Below, one piece after another: positions 23,647 to 35,022 of a stretch of 64,000 bases of DNA. Position 1 is the first letter of the stretch. Every line of letters begins with the position of its first letter. Position numbers and translations under genes: made by a program. The DNA lies in the NCBI GenBank assembly GCA_902651635.1, contig CACRSC010000010.1, positions 1,159,794 through 1,223,793 of the forward strand, in the 5' to 3' direction. Under the pieces are notes generated by a model, which worked only from the letters and a program-made list of their open reading frames with translations, did not search any database and had not been told where the DNA came from. The DNA is from Mastigamoeba balamuthi. Its lineage: Eukaryota > Evosea > Mastigamoebida > Mastigamoebidae.

Positions 23647-25842
23647 AGCAACATTAGTTTCGCGCCCCGAGGCAGAGGATTCCGGCTGCATCGAATCGTC
23701 GTGCGGTGCCACGGTAGGGCTGTGCTGGGGCAGCCCACCGGGAGAGGCAGCGGCGGAGAGCGGTGTGGCGGGCTCCTGCTTCTCCGTGGGCTGGTCGACG
23801 TGGCTCATGTAGTACTCGCAGAGCTTGCACTTGCCGCTCAGGAGCTCTGCGTTTATCCACTCGCCCTCCGGGTTGCTCTTGCTGCATCCTCAAGTCAGGA
23901 CGTTTCTGGCGTAGCGGGTAGGAACGGAGGTGGCTGCGCACGTTGTAGCGAGGGCCTCGAGAGCACAATTCTCCCGCTTTCTCAGGCGGACAACCTCCTC
24001 TACGCCAATCACGCTCTGCTCGGAGACACCACTGCTGCCAAACAGCTCGGGGCGCGACTCGTAGAACTCGACGAGCAGCATCGGGTTGGCGTAGAGCTCG
24101 GACGAGGGTACCCAGCGAGGCTCCTTCCCGTCCTCAGCGACACGCACCTCGACATTGCCGTCCTCCGTCCTCCTGCCCGCTGTGATCTCTGGCCGGGCGA
24201 TGCTGACCCGCTGCTGCTTCCTCGGTGGAGGCGAGGCCTCGGCCGCCGTGGGCGCGGCCTCCGCGGAGCGCTTCTGGTCGTGCTGTGCGTCCGCGGGCTC
24301 GGCCTCATCCTCGGTGTCGCTGCTGTAGTTCATGCCCTCGGGGGCGGGCGGCGTGTTTGGCACCTTGCCCTGGCACCTGCGCTTGTGCCACCCAAACGCC
24401 ACCCTGTTCTTGAAGAGCGCCGCGGGGTAGTACATCTCGCAGTGCTCGCAGTAGTAGTGCGTGCTCGTCGAGGGGTTCGCGACGACCTTGGGCTTGGCGG
24501 GCAGCTGCGGGGACACCGGCGTTCTGCGCTGCTTGGCGAGCCCGCAGTTGCGCACGTGCGCCACGTACTTGCCCTTGGTGAGGTGGTGGAAGTCGACGCC
24601 GCAGTGCTTGCAGACCCACTTGGGCCTCTGGCCGGCGGCCGGCGGCGTCGCGGGCTCCTTGGTTTCCTTCCTGACGAGCTCCTCCTCGGGAACGATGCGG
24701 ATGTCCAGGTGCAGGTCCTCCGCGTTCGACGGCAGCGTGGTGGTCTCGGGCTCGGGGTCCACTGCCCCCATGCTCGGCGTGACGGCTGAAGACGTGCTGG
24801 CCGACCCGCCACAGCTGGCAGCCGATGCCCCTACCACAGGCGACGGCACGACGGACTCCATGACCGCTGGTGCTGCTACTGGCGCTGCTGGTGCTGCTGC
24901 GGGCACGGCTGGAGGTGCTTCGGGGGCTGCTCTCGGGGAGTGCGACGGGGCGGCGGATGAGGACGGCTCAGCGGGAGCAGAGGGGCAAGGAGCGGCAGAG
25001 GATGTGTCGTTCGTCAGCTCCGGCGTCTGCTGGCTGTGCGCGAGCTTGCACTTGCGCTTGTGCCACCCGAACGATTTGCACGACTTGAACTCCTCCTTGG
25101 GGAACGTCTGTGGGCGGAGGATATATCGCGAAAATCAATTGATATTTGTGATCGATCTTCACATAAGGGCGCTGAGGATTATACCTGGTGGCAGATGTCG
25201 CAGACCCAGGGACATGTGCTCCTGGGCAGCACGAAGTGCGGGTGATCCGAAACGAGTCCCGCGCGCTTGGAGCACCAATAGCGGTGAGCCCCGCGCGCCC
25301 TCGGGTCCCTGCCGGCCAGCCCGAGCTCCTCCCACGAGCGGTGGCACACCATGCACCCCTCCTCGCTCGATTCGGGCTCTGCTCCCTGCTCCGAGCGCGT
25401 CAGAGATGGAATCAAAATCTTTGCGTATTCGAGTTGCTAAAATCAAATCAGATCTACGGAGAGATTTCGCTCCGCTGCGAGGGAACCACGATAGTAAGCG
25501 GACCTTGGGCACCGAAAGAGAACCCAGAGACACTGGCAGCGCTGGCGAGGAGAGCCACCCGTGGCCTCGTCCTTGCCCGAGACCACGTGGCGTTGTATGC
25601 GGCTCGACTGCCCTCTGATGGGCGAGATCTGCGGGCTCGTTCCTGCTCGTCGAGACCTCGCCGCCGCACGGGGCCTGGGTGGTGCGAGCAGCTTGCTCCG
25701 CGTGCTCGCAGGGCAGCTGGATGCTCGTGGCACCAGGGGCGACGGCGTCTGTCAACTCGGAGGCTCGGGGATCGAGAACTGCCGTTGCGGCTGCCGACGA
25801 CGAGGGAACGGGGCCGGGATCGGTTATCGATGCGATGTCCAT
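23626..25842 (-). CDS. Multi zinc-finger protein with FGWHKRxC knuckles
   Basis: Four exons with agreeing phases: 25842-25504, 25436-25185, 25107-23942 and 23881-23626 (introns 67, 77 and 60 nt); about 670 residues. Several C-x2-C ... H-x3-C units occur: CMVCHRSW, CDICHQTF followed by FGWHKRKC, CKHCGVDF followed by HVRNC, and CEHCEMYY followed by FGWHKRRC, plus CKLCEYYMSH near the C-terminus. The repeated FGWHKR(K/R)C ending suggests internal duplication of one C2HC finger type. Linkers are Ala/Pro/Ser-rich, so a nuclear DNA- or RNA-binding role is likely but unproven. The last exon ends inside the duplicated segment. The start is the best ATG after an AT-rich leader; a slightly different start is possible. 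I do not recognise a named family. Confidence 0.72.
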
Positions 25843-27047
25843 CGTGGGGTGGGCGCAGGGGGACGGGACAGCAGCGACGGGGGCGAGGTCTGCAACCTCG
25901 ACGGCACGGAGCGGGTCCAGGGACGAAGGTGCGGGCGCAGTCTGCGCAACTACCGCGGAAATTGTCGTCACCACTTTTCGTTCGTTATTTTTAAAAAAAG
26001 ACACACACACGCACAGACAAGCAAAAAGTGGGGATGAGCGGGAGAAGAAGAGGGAGCAGGGATGAATGGGGTCAGTTTTTGGTTTTGAAGGTGGTGGCCG
26101 ATGGGGTGAAAACATGAACAAGCACAATATTGAGGTGGGGAATTTATGTGCGTTGATGGGCGCGTGCGTGGGGGTGGAAGACACGGATGCTCACGGGACA
26201 TGGGGGCAGCAAGGGTCGTCGCGAGGAGGCTGTGGAGTGTGATCACGGGGGTGGGCGCGGATGATCAGGCGACTGAGTGGTGATGAATGGTCTCTTCAGC
26301 TGGGTGAGGCAAAGTACACTAACAAGAGAATATCTTCCTCCTCTCCTTTTCATCCGAAATCAGGAAATCTGGTTATAACACCATCACCCCCGCTGCTCAT
26401 CTCGCGCCATGTCACGGTCAAGAAGCGGTCTCCCTGGCTGGCCTGCCTGTGGGCCTGATATCAGTGCATCTGAGTCGTCAACCGCTCCCATGCCCGCCTT
26501 CACTGTCTGTTTCTTAAAAGGCGGGTTTATGCTCAGAAAAGGGGTTGAATTTTGCTCATCCATTCGCGTTGTACCATGACTCAACGCTTTGACCTTGCAA
26601 GAATCAGGTCGAATTGTGCTAGGAATGTCGCAGCCTTCTCCCTCGTTCTGCTGGCTCTGAGTCCATTGCGCTCCTGTGTAGGGTGTCTGATAAACATCGT
26701 CTTGGGTGTACACGATACGGGAGGCCTCTCCGAATCAGTTTTGCTCGATCCTGGCCTCTTCTCACTTTATCCCGTGTACTGTGGGCAATTGATAACGGGT
26801 ATACTCGGTGGGTATATCACAGCAAACACCACATGGAATCTGAAGCTGCGGATTCACAATATCCATCTCTCTTCTCTCGGGGGATAGCTTCGATGGCTTC
26901 TGGATGGCCCACAGCCAAATGCTGGCGCGTTGACGGATGGGGCATCCAAACGTCGCTGCCCCCCCTCTCGGGTATTTTCATATTCCACGCGGCCGAGATC
27001 CTATCGGGAAGATATCACGCAGCAACAACACCGCCGCGCTCGAGCCC
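25843..27047. other. Divergent intergenic region, AT-richer
   Basis: A 1.2-kb gap between the zinc-finger gene (-) and RELCH (+). Composition is clearly lower in G+C than the flanking exons, and there is a short CA-rich run near 26000. Small ORFs here show no protein-like pattern. A GATATC-bearing word sits about 37 nt before the RELCH start. No RNA gene seen. Confidence 0.45.
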
Positions 27048-30000
27048 ATGGCGGAGCCCGCGAGCACAGACGGATCTGGGGAAGCAAGCACGGGGGCGCC
27101 CGCCCCCTCCTCCCCCTCCCCGGCGCCCGCCGGCGGCGAGTACGACGCCGAGGCCGTGGCGCGCTGGCTGCTGCGCAAGGACTACGTTCTGACGGCGCTG
27201 GAGCTGTACCAGGAGACCCTCGAGGCCGGCCTCGCCATGCCCAGCGTCCGCGAGTCGCTGCGCGGGCTGCTGGACCCCTCGCAGCAGCAGACGGCGTCGG
27301 GGCCCGCGGCGGACACCGGCACCGGGGGCAGCGACGAGGGCATGTCGTCGAGCGAGGCCGGGGCGGCGAGCAGGAGGACAGCGACGCGGCAGCGCAGGGA
27401 CTCGTCGAGCTCGGGCTGCGCGCCGTCGATGGCCGCGCACCACCGCGACAAGGAGAAGGACGAGCGCATCGCCCTGCTCGAATACGAGCTAAAGTGCGCC
27501 CAGACCGCCACGTCACTGCGAGCGCCCCGGGGGATTATGCGCCACGTCGTCGGTGCTAATTCGGGGGCGGAGATATTTCGTTTTGCGCCCCCTTGCTGGC
27601 GTACTGGTTTCTGGAATCATTCCGGAGAGCTGTGGCGATCCAGCCATGGAAAGACGATTCGCTCCCGGGGCTTGCGCCAAGGGCTATTTCTGGTTCTCAT
27701 TCGCTGGGCGCTTGCTGCAGGATTGCCAAGGAAGACCTCGACGACGCCACCAAGCAGATCAACCAGCTCAAGAAGGCAGCCTCGCCTGCAGCCCCCGCTG
27801 CCGCCCCCGTCGCGGCGCCGCAGCCCCAGCAGCAGCAGCCCCAGAACGCCGACTCCGAATCCGTGAGTGAATCCCAAATATCTCCGCGATTCCTGGACCC
27901 ATGCGTCTTTGGCACCTGCAGACGAACAAGCCGATGACTGTGGAAGAGTCGCGAGCGATCCACCACATCATCAAGCAGCACCTGCTGGCCAACCGCCTGA
28001 ACCTGACGGCCATCACGCTCGTCGAGGACCTGCGCAAGCAGGACCCCGACGCGTGGGCCTCTGCGCCCGCGGCGGTGCCCGAGCTGCTCTCTGTCTACCG
28101 CCAGCACGTCCAGCGCGAGCTCTTCGTCCCCAGCGGCTTCAAGGAGCGCGTCGAGAGCCTCCAGCGCGAGTGCACCGTCCTGCAGGCCGCGCTGCGCGAG
28201 AAGGACGCTGCGCTCACGCAGACGCGCGCAGACAAGACCTCGCTCTCGGCGCAGGCGCAGGAGCTCGCCGCACAGCTCGACGCCGCCAAGGCCGCGGCCG
28301 AGCTCGAGAAGGCCAAGAGCGCCGCGGTGCTCGCCCAGGCCGTCGCAGAGCGCGACAAGGCGCGGTCGTCCCGCGCGCCGTTCTGGAAGAAGACCGAGGA
28401 GCCCGCGGCTGCGGCGACGACTCCGGCGCCCGCCGAGGCCCTGGCGCCCGCGGAGAAGCCCATGCCGTCGCCGCGCGCGGTCTCGCCCGCGGAGAGCGCG
28501 CTGCCGCCCAAGCCGGCGACGCCGGAGGCGCGGGAGGCGGCGGCCAAGGCGCTGGAGGCGGAGAGCACGTGGCAGTCGCAGTTCCGCGTGTCGCGGAGGG
28601 AGCGCAACACTGTGGTGCTGCGCGGGAGGCGCGCGGGGGCGTTTGAGACGCGGGCGTCGCAGGCGGCAAAGGGGGCCGCGGCGTCGGACGACGACCCCAA
28701 CGCGGCGGTGCGCGTGGTGGCCGAGTGCCTGCCGCGCATCGTGCCGGGCGTCGTCTTCAACAAGCGCGAGGAGCTGACGCCGCTGTTCCTCTGCGCCGCG
28801 CGCATGCACCCCGACGCGGACATCCGGCGCTCGCTGGCGCGGCTGTTCTTCAACCTCGTCAAGCGCCCCGACGAGGCGCAGCGGGCTGTTATTGTCGAGG
28901 GCGTCACGGCGCTGGCGGCGCTCGTGGGCCCGTCGCGCACGAGCGAGGAGCTCATCGGCGAGTTCCGCCAGGACGCGTCGGCCAAGCAGGAGGAGCGCCG
29001 TGTGCTCGTGGCCGACGCCTGCGGGGCGCTGGCGCCGTACACGAGCCCCGACGTGCGCGAGGCTGTGCTGCTGGCGACGCTGCTCAACATGGCGCAGGAC
29101 AAGAACGCCGTCGTGCGCGCGGCGGCCGTCCGGAACCTCGCGGTGCTGCTGACGTACTTTGGCGACGCCGAGGCCAAGTACGCGCAGGTGCAGGAGGCGC
29201 TGGGCAAGCTGCTCAACGACCCCGAGGACGTAGTCATCGCCGCCGTGCGCCAGAAGATGTTCCCCGCGATGGTCGACTGGGCCGACGTCTCGATGCTGCT
29301 GCACGCCAAGCTCGTGCCGTTCCTCCTCAAGCTCATCACCAGCTTCCTCGCTCAGGTGCGCCGCTGCCCGGGGCTGGGGAACTTGTCTAGCGGCTGCGTG
29401 TGTGCTTGCGTGTGCGCCTCTTGTGCGTGCAGTGCAGCTTCACTCTTTGGAAGTGCACGCCCGCCTGCGGTGTCTGCAATGAGCTCCAGTTCTTAGGGCT
29501 ATTGCATATAGGGCTTGGCGCTCTGGCCGCTTTCTTCACTTTGTGTTCATCATCTGCTCAATTCACCTCTACCAATGCGATGGGCTATGCACGACTGTAA
29601 CGCAAACTGACGATTCCCCTCCGCTCGCAGGTGCGGCGATACCGACACCTCACCGATTTTTCTGTTCCCTTTCTTTTTATATTGTTTTCCGGTTTGCTTG
29701 CTTGCTTGCTTGCTTCTGTTTGGGCGCGAACGAGCACGAGCGGACCAGTGAGATGCGGACCACGTCTATGTGCCTTGTTATTGTGGTGGGTGCGATCGCT
29801 GTCGTTCTGCTCGCCATCTGCGCCGTTGCCATGGCTCTGGTGGCTGCGCAGCAGGCGTACCGCCAGGCGGACTTTACGCTGCAGGCGATGCGCATCGACT
29901 CGTTCGACTCGTCGTCGGCCACGCTCTCGGTCTCGCTCTACACGCTCGTCCGCACCTCCACCAACGCCTCGCGCCTCGCCGCCCTCATCTCGCGGACGTC

Positions 30001-32119
30001 GGGCATCGACGTCGGCGGCGGCGACTTTGACGTGTCGGTCGAGTCGCTCGCGCTCGGCAACGGCTCGTTCGGGAAGGCGCGCGTGGGCGGGAAGCACGCT
30101 GAGCCGCTCGTGCTGCACGTCAGGGCCGCCGGGCTGTCGCAGAAGGTCCAGGCGGTCGTCGTGAAGTTCGCGCGGGGCGAGCGCGTGCGCGCCGAGGTCG
30201 TCGTGCGGCGCATGCGCATCGGCTGCTGCGCCCCCGTGTCGGTCGAGCACAAGTTCGGCGCCAGCGTCGCGGTGTCGGACAAGTTCGGGCCCAAGGACTC
30301 GGACGCGCACTCGTCGTCGTCGAGCAGCAGCGCCCGCGGACACGAGTCGAGCTCGAGCGGATTGTTTTGATTGTTTTAAATTTGATTCAATTGAACTTTG
30401 CGCGGGAGCGGCACAAGGGAATTCCTGCTCGCTGGTGGGGGGGGGGGCACTGTTACTTACGCGCCCCCCCGGTGGGCACGCACAGCTCAAGTCGGACGGG
30501 GTGGTGATGTCCGAGGTCGAGGAGAAGGACCGCGACGAGTGCGCGCCGAGGGACGAGAACGCGCGGCTGCTGGAGCTGTTCATGGGCTGCATCGAGTCGG
30601 CGATCCCGCAACTCTCGGACGCCGTCTTCCTATCGATCCCCAACGTCTCCGCGCCGCCCACCGTCGCCGTCGGCGGCGCCATGGGCCCCGACGAGCGCGC
30701 GGTGCTGCGCCAGGCCCTCGACAGCGCCATCGCGGCGCACAACGGCGAGGGCTACCCGAGCGACCTCGTCGAGTGGCTCGCGGCGACGTTCGTCCCCGCG
30801 GTGCTCGACGCCGCGCTGCTGATGCCCACGCCCGGCTGCCTCCCCATGCGCGCGCTGGGGTCTGTCGTGTGCGCGCTCGTGCGCGACCTGGGCACGCAGA
30901 CGGCGTCGGCCGTCGTGCAGCCCCCGGTCGTCGCGAGGATGACGGCGGCCGACGCGACGCCCGAGGCGCGGTCGAGGCTGCTCGTCTTCTACGCCGCCGC
31001 GGTGCTCCCGGTGCTTCCCGACGACGTCGTGATGAAGTTCGCGCGCTCGATGATCAACAACGTGGCGCTCGCGCAGAACAGCTGGACCTCGTCGCACATC
31101 GATCCCCTCAAGATCAGCTTCGGCCTGCTGTGGTACGCCCGCGCTTGTGTGTACGGGCGGGCTTATCGCTCAATGCTGCCCCCTTCCCCCATCAGCTCGC
31201 GGAAGAACGGCAGGCAGGAGGCGATACTGCCGGTGCTGTGGGAGCTCGTCGTGAGCCCTCTGCCCAAGGTGCGCGCGTGCGTCGCGCAGCTGCTGGCGGC
31301 CGTGGTGCCCGCGCTCTCGCCAGCGGACATCGGGTCGCGCGTGGTGCCCGGCCTCGCGTCGCTGCACTCGGACCCCGACGCCTCTGTGCGCGCCGCCGTG
31401 TGCTCTGCGTACGCTGCTGTGCTCGTCTCGCCCGTCGAGCAGGCGTTTGTCGACAAGGCCGCTGTGGCCCTCGAGGCGCTCGCCGACGACCGCACTGCCT
31501 CCGTCCGCGTCTCGCTGTGCAAGGCGTTCTCGGCCATCATCCAGGACGCTAAGCCCCAGCTCATCGAGCGATGTGCGTGCCCCCACACAGTCCGTTCTCC
31601 CCGACTCACAGTGCCCTTGCTTTGTGCCGTCGGACAGTCGTTCTGCCGAAGCTGTCGCTGATGGCGGCGGCGGGGCTGCAGCTCAAGGACGCGGAGCGCG
31701 CGGAGCTCGCGGGGGCAGTGTGGGAGACGTTCAGGCGCTTCCAGGGGATCAGCCTGAGCGGCGCCGCGGTGATGAACTTCTTCATCCCGGGCATCAAGAA
31801 GATCCTCGAGGCCGGGCCCATGCTGGACCCAGCGGTGCGCCAGAGCGCCGAGGGAAAGCTGCAGCAGCTCGAGTCGGCGCTTAAGGATATCTCGCCTTCG
31901 AGCGCGGCGTTGCCAGCGCCCGGGTCGGTGCCTGCGATTGGCGGCTCCGCCTCTGGCGCGCCGAGCGCGAGCGCTGTGGCTGCCGCACGCACGTCTGTGG
32001 ACCTGGGGAGCCAGCCGCAGCCGCAGCCGCCGTCCCCCAAGAAGCCCCTGCCCCCGCCCGTGCCCGGACCCCTCGTCAACACGAAGAACCTCTTCGACAT
32101 CTTCCGTCCCAAGCACTAG
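27048..32119 (+). CDS. RELCH: RELCH homologue (LisH, coiled coil, HEAT repeats)
   Basis: Six exons with agreeing phases: 27048-27511, 27721-27862, 27922-29355, 30486-31132, 31196-31572 and 31638-32119; 1,181 residues, close to the ~1,216 of the human protein. Order: a LisH motif (YDAEAVARWLLRKDYVLTAL, residues ~37-70), coiled coil, a second coiled coil and Ala/Pro-rich linker, then HEAT repeats to the end. The block GPSRTSEELIGEF...RRVLVADACGALAPY is the RELCH hallmark. In animals RELCH bridges Rab11 recycling endosomes and OSBP at the trans-Golgi to move cholesterol; the same role here is inference. The 31572/31638 splice restores FVLPKL, conserved in relatives. The 1,130-nt intron (29356-30485) holds another gene. 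Confidence 0.9.
29694..29717 (+). repeat. (TTGC)n microsatellite
   Basis: About five tandem TTGC units in the leader of the nested gene, inside the large RELCH intron. Confidence 0.85.
29753..30370 (+). CDS. Nested single-pass membrane protein, LEA2-like ectodomain
   Basis: A single-exon gene of 205 residues, wholly inside a RELCH intron and on the same strand. Residues ~5-32 are a hydrophobic helix (MCLVIVVGAIAVVLLAICAV), so it is probably a type II anchor. The following ~140 residues are beta-rich (VSLYTLVRTSTNASRL ... LVLHVRAAGLSQKVQAVVVK) and recall the LEA_2/immunoglobulin-like sandwich that follows such anchors in plants and protists. The C-terminus is a Ser-rich tail. Frame, codon bias and an AT-rich stretch after the stop support a real gene. 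The family call is by pattern only; an unrelated secreted beta protein is possible. Confidence 0.68.
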   Translation: MRTTSMCLVIVVGAIAVVLLAICAVAMALVAAQQAYRQADFTLQAMRIDSFDSSSATLSVSLYTLVRTSTNASRLAALISRTSGIDVGGGDFDVSVESLALGNGSFGKARVGGKHAEPLVLHVRAAGLSQKVQAVVVKFARGERVRAEVVVRRMRIGCCAPVSVEHKFGASVAVSDKFGPKDSDAHSSSSSSSARGHESSSSGLF

Positions 32120-32238
32120 GGCGCAGCCTGAGTCTGAACACAATCCCCCACTAGAGTCAAATACCCAACCTGTTTGCCTGCCCTGTTCTGATGATCGTGC
32201 GGCCTCGCTGTGCTTGAGGGCCTCGGCCCTAATCCACC

Positions 32239-32858
32239 TCACAAGTACATCTCCACGCCCGACCGCCTGCAAGGTCGTTTCAGAGAGGGGGGAGGATGAC
32301 GACGAAGCTCGGGTGGGTAGTGTCTCGCACCACTTGAACGAGTCTACGTTCTCGGTGGTCACCTGGTGCCCCTCCAGCGCGATGCCGCCTGACGTGTCCT
32401 CGGCCACCGTGCGCGCCTTTGCTCCCCACGAGTTGAGCTCCTCTGCGGCGCGGCCGGTGGGCTGGTGAGATTGGGAGGGCCTGGTTGACGTCGCCACGCG
32501 GGCGACGTGTCGATGACGTTCCCGCTAGTGGGGAAGGGGAACAACGATTGTTCAACGGAGGCGGCAGCGCACTGCCGGAAGCGAGGGCGTCCACGAGCTC
32601 CTGCACAGGGCCAGGGACGCCGACCAGCACGAACTTGACCTCGTTCTTGTCGCGCGGGCTGTTGGTGGCGCCCGCCTTGAGGCCGCGCTTGGCAGCTGCG
32701 CGCATCAGCGTCTGCCGTTGTTGCCCGTGTTCGGGTCAGCTCGTCGTTTTGCTGGGTGACGTGTTGCAACAAACGCGGGGCACCTGGCGAAACATGACGT
32801 TCTGCACGCGGCCGTTGACGGTGAAGTGCCTCGTGACCTCGTGGGTTCCGCTCGACAT
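32239..32858 (-). CDS. Acylphosphatase
   Basis: Four small exons with agreeing phases: 32858-32784, 32711-32573, 32442-32331 and 32266-32239 (introns 72, 130 and 64 nt); 117 residues. HFTVNGRVQNVMFRQ is the acylphosphatase signature, with the phosphate-binding loop and catalytic Arg (R24). The partner catalytic Asn is in the ATNSPRD strand. The enzyme hydrolyses carboxyl-phosphate bonds such as acetyl phosphate or 1,3-bisphosphoglycerate. The C-terminal part (LNSWGAK ... TTENVDSFKW ... RSGVEMYL) extends the ~95-residue core, as in some protist relatives. It is tail-to-tail with RELCH, about 120 nt away. A read-through of the third exon would be open for a long way on the opposite strand of RELCH, but the spliced ending is far more protein-like. 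Confidence 0.88.
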
Positions 32859-32922
32859 GGGGTCTTCGCTTTGTCTTGCAAGATGAAGATTTTCATAACA
32901 GATATCTTCTTTGAACAGGAAT

Positions 32923-32926
32923 AAAA
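32923..32926 (-). terminator. RNA polymerase III T-run
   Basis: TTTT on the minus strand, two nucleotides after the tRNA discriminator base, as expected for a Pol III terminator. Confidence 0.8.
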
Positions 32927-32927
32927 G

Positions 32928-33000
32928 TGGAGGACCCGGGTTTCGATCCCGGTGCCTCGTGAATGCAAATCACGCGCTCTACCAATTGAGCTAGTCCCCC
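32928..33000 (-). tRNA. tRNA-Ala (anticodon UGC)
   Basis: A 73-nt intronless cloverleaf. The acceptor stem GGGGGAC/GTCCTCC contains the G3:U70 pair that is the alanine identity element. The D-arm begins TAGCTCAATTGG (A box). The anticodon stem-loop CGTGA-TTTGCAT-TCACG gives UGC. The T-arm CCGGG/CCCGG closes an ATCGAAA loop, with A at position 54 instead of T, a variation known for some eukaryotic tRNA-Ala. The discriminator is A and CCA is not encoded. It lies 70 nt upstream of the acylphosphatase start on the same strand. Confidence 0.97.
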
Positions 33001-33211
33001 ATTTACATTTGAAAAAATAGTCCCCGACACCCAGCGTGACGTGGCAGACACCGCATCCGCCTTGGCAAGGCGGGTGAGGAATCTTCCCGAGATCTCTGCA
33101 GCCCGGATATTGCGACACGCGCCAAGAGAGCGCTCAGTTGTGAACTCCCCAGCCCTCCCCGAGGAAGAGAAGGGCCCCACCGTCGAGGTCCCCCGTGCGC
33201 GCTCCGAGCGG

Positions 33212-35022
33212 ATGGAGGAGTACCACGCCATTGTCGCCGCCCCCATCTTCTCGTCCTTCTCCTTCGAGGAGCTGCGCTGGCAGGACCTCCTGTGGCGCCG
33301 TGCGGGGCCTGCCCTCCGTGTGCCCCGCCCCGCGAGACACACCCACTCGCCCCTGACACGCCGCGAGCGTCCAGACACGGCGCAGAACTTCCCCCCGGGC
33401 CTGCGGCAGCCGCACCCCCGTCGCGTCGCCCGCGCCCCGCCCCGCCGCTCGCTCGCTCTCTGTCTCTGTGTCTGTCTCTCTGCGTCTCTCTCTCTCTGCC
33501 TCTCTGCCTCTGTGTCTCTTTCTCTCTGCCTCTCTGTCTCTCCGTCTCTCTCTCTCCTTGTCTCTGTCTCTGTCTCTCTCCTCTCTGCCTGCCGCCACTG
33601 AGCGCCCAGTGCAGGTCGTCGTTGAGGAACCCGGGCGCCCCTGTGATCCCGGTGCTGCTCCCGGCGGACCCTGCGGCCTCCCCGGAGCTCCCGGACGCCC
33701 CCCAGGCCACGCCAGCACCGCCAGCACCGCCAGCACCGCCAGCACCGCTCGCCCCGCTGCCCGCGGGGTCCGGCCGACCTGTGCGCGGCCGCGCCCCTGC
33801 ACGCGCCCTCAGCGCCACCGCACAGCACTCGCGCGGACCCGGAGCCCCCGCAGCGCCCGCGGCCCGACCCCCGTGGCTGCCCGAGACCGGCGAGGTGCTG
33901 TTCAGCGCCGGCGTCGACGACGACGTACGCTTCCAGCGCCTGAGGTCCCCGGAGGCCCACTGGGGCCCGCACGGAGCCCTGCAGGCCGCGCGGGAGCACA
34001 CGCCGTTCGCCCCGTTCCCCGCGGGGCCCAATCCCGACCAGCTGCTCGCCGCGGACCGCGCGCAGGCGCAGTTCCTCGGCGCCGTCCGCAACCGCAACGC
34101 CGAGGCGGCCACTGCGGCCGCCGCTCCGGCCTCGCCGAGCGCCCCGGTGCCCTTTGCGCTGCAGCTCGCACAGGCCGCCCGTCCGGTCGCCGCCCTCGCT
34201 GCTCCGGGCGCGCAGGCGGCCGCCGCTGCGCCCGTCCGCCCGCCTGTGGCGCCCGCGGGCCTTGTCGACCAGGCCGCCGCGATGCACTTGTTCCCGCTTG
34301 CGAGCGCGGCTGCCCCAGCGGCGCCCCAATTGGTGCCCGACCCTTTGGGCGCCGCCGCGAGGGCCCCGCTGCACTTCTCGTTCGTGCCCGCTGCGCAGAG
34401 CGTCCCCCGCGGCAGCGCTGCTGTCCCCGACGCTGCCGCGGCGCCCCCGGTGATGCCCGGCCCTCTGGGCGCAGCCGCGAGGGCCCCGCTGCACTTCTCG
34501 TTCGTGCCCGTCGCTCGGGGCGTTCCCAGCGCCGCTGCCGCCCCCGAGTATGCGGTCGTGCACGTCGAGGCGAGGCGCTCGGCGGTGCAGTCGCCCGAAG
34601 CGCGCCCCTCGTCGGCGGCGGTCGTGGCGCAGGTCGCCTCGATGGGCTTCAACACGCAGGCTGCGATGACCGCGGCCCAGCAGCTCAAGGCGTCCCTGGG
34701 GCGCGTCCCGACCGCGGAGGAGATCGTGGAGGTCATCCTCGCTGCGCAGGAGCAGCAGCAGCAGCCCCAGCCCAAGCCCCAGCCGCAGCCGCAGCCACAG
34801 CAGCAGCAGCAGGAGGCGCGGAGCAGCGGCGGGTCGCCGCCCGGGGCCGAGGGGGCGATGTGCAGCGTCTGCATGGAGAAGGAGAGCGACGCTGCGATGG
34901 TGCCGTGCGGCCACGCCCAGTTCTGCCTCGGCTGCGCGCAGGCGATAGCGGACCGCGAGCCCAGGCTGTGCCCCGTGTGCCGCGTGCGCATCGAGAGTGT
35001 GCTGCGCCTCTACAGGGGCTGA
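33212..35022 (+). CDS. RING-finger E3-like protein with UBA-like helix bundle
   Basis: A short first exon starts at ATG 33212 (MEEYHAIVAAPIFSSFSFEELR), a motif seen at the head of Nup98-type and other eukaryotic proteins. A ~290-nt intron with a CT microsatellite follows, then one long exon to TGA at 35020-35022. The protein is Ala/Pro-rich for ~320 residues, then has a UBA-like bundle (VVAQVASMGFNTQAAMTAAQ), a Gln/Pro tract and a C-terminal C3HC4 RING (CSVCMEKESDAAMVPCGH ... CPVCR). A role as ubiquitin ligase is the family expectation. Two copies of PLGAAARAPLHFSFVP (near 34346 and 34466) mark a 120-nt internal duplication. The exact first splice is uncertain: the best donor in phase is at 33320. 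The reading frame upstream of 33212 is open but lacks an ATG. Confidence 0.76.
33449..33590 (+). repeat. (CTCTGTCT)n-like pyrimidine microsatellite
   Basis: About 140 nt of TCTCTCTG/TCTCTGTG words inside the first intron of the RING gene. It may serve as an extended polypyrimidine tract. Confidence 0.85.

Noticed and set aside
27901-31661. RELCH as two separate genes split by the membrane-protein gene
   Set aside because: Sequence on both sides of the 1.1-kb intron aligns with one RELCH protein without a gap, and the phases agree. Kept as one gene, though only transcripts can prove it.
32893-34991. Long minus-strand ORFs opposite the RING gene
   Set aside because: Mirror images of Ala/Pro-rich coding sequence. 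They run through the tRNA gene and the CT microsatellite and show no domain.
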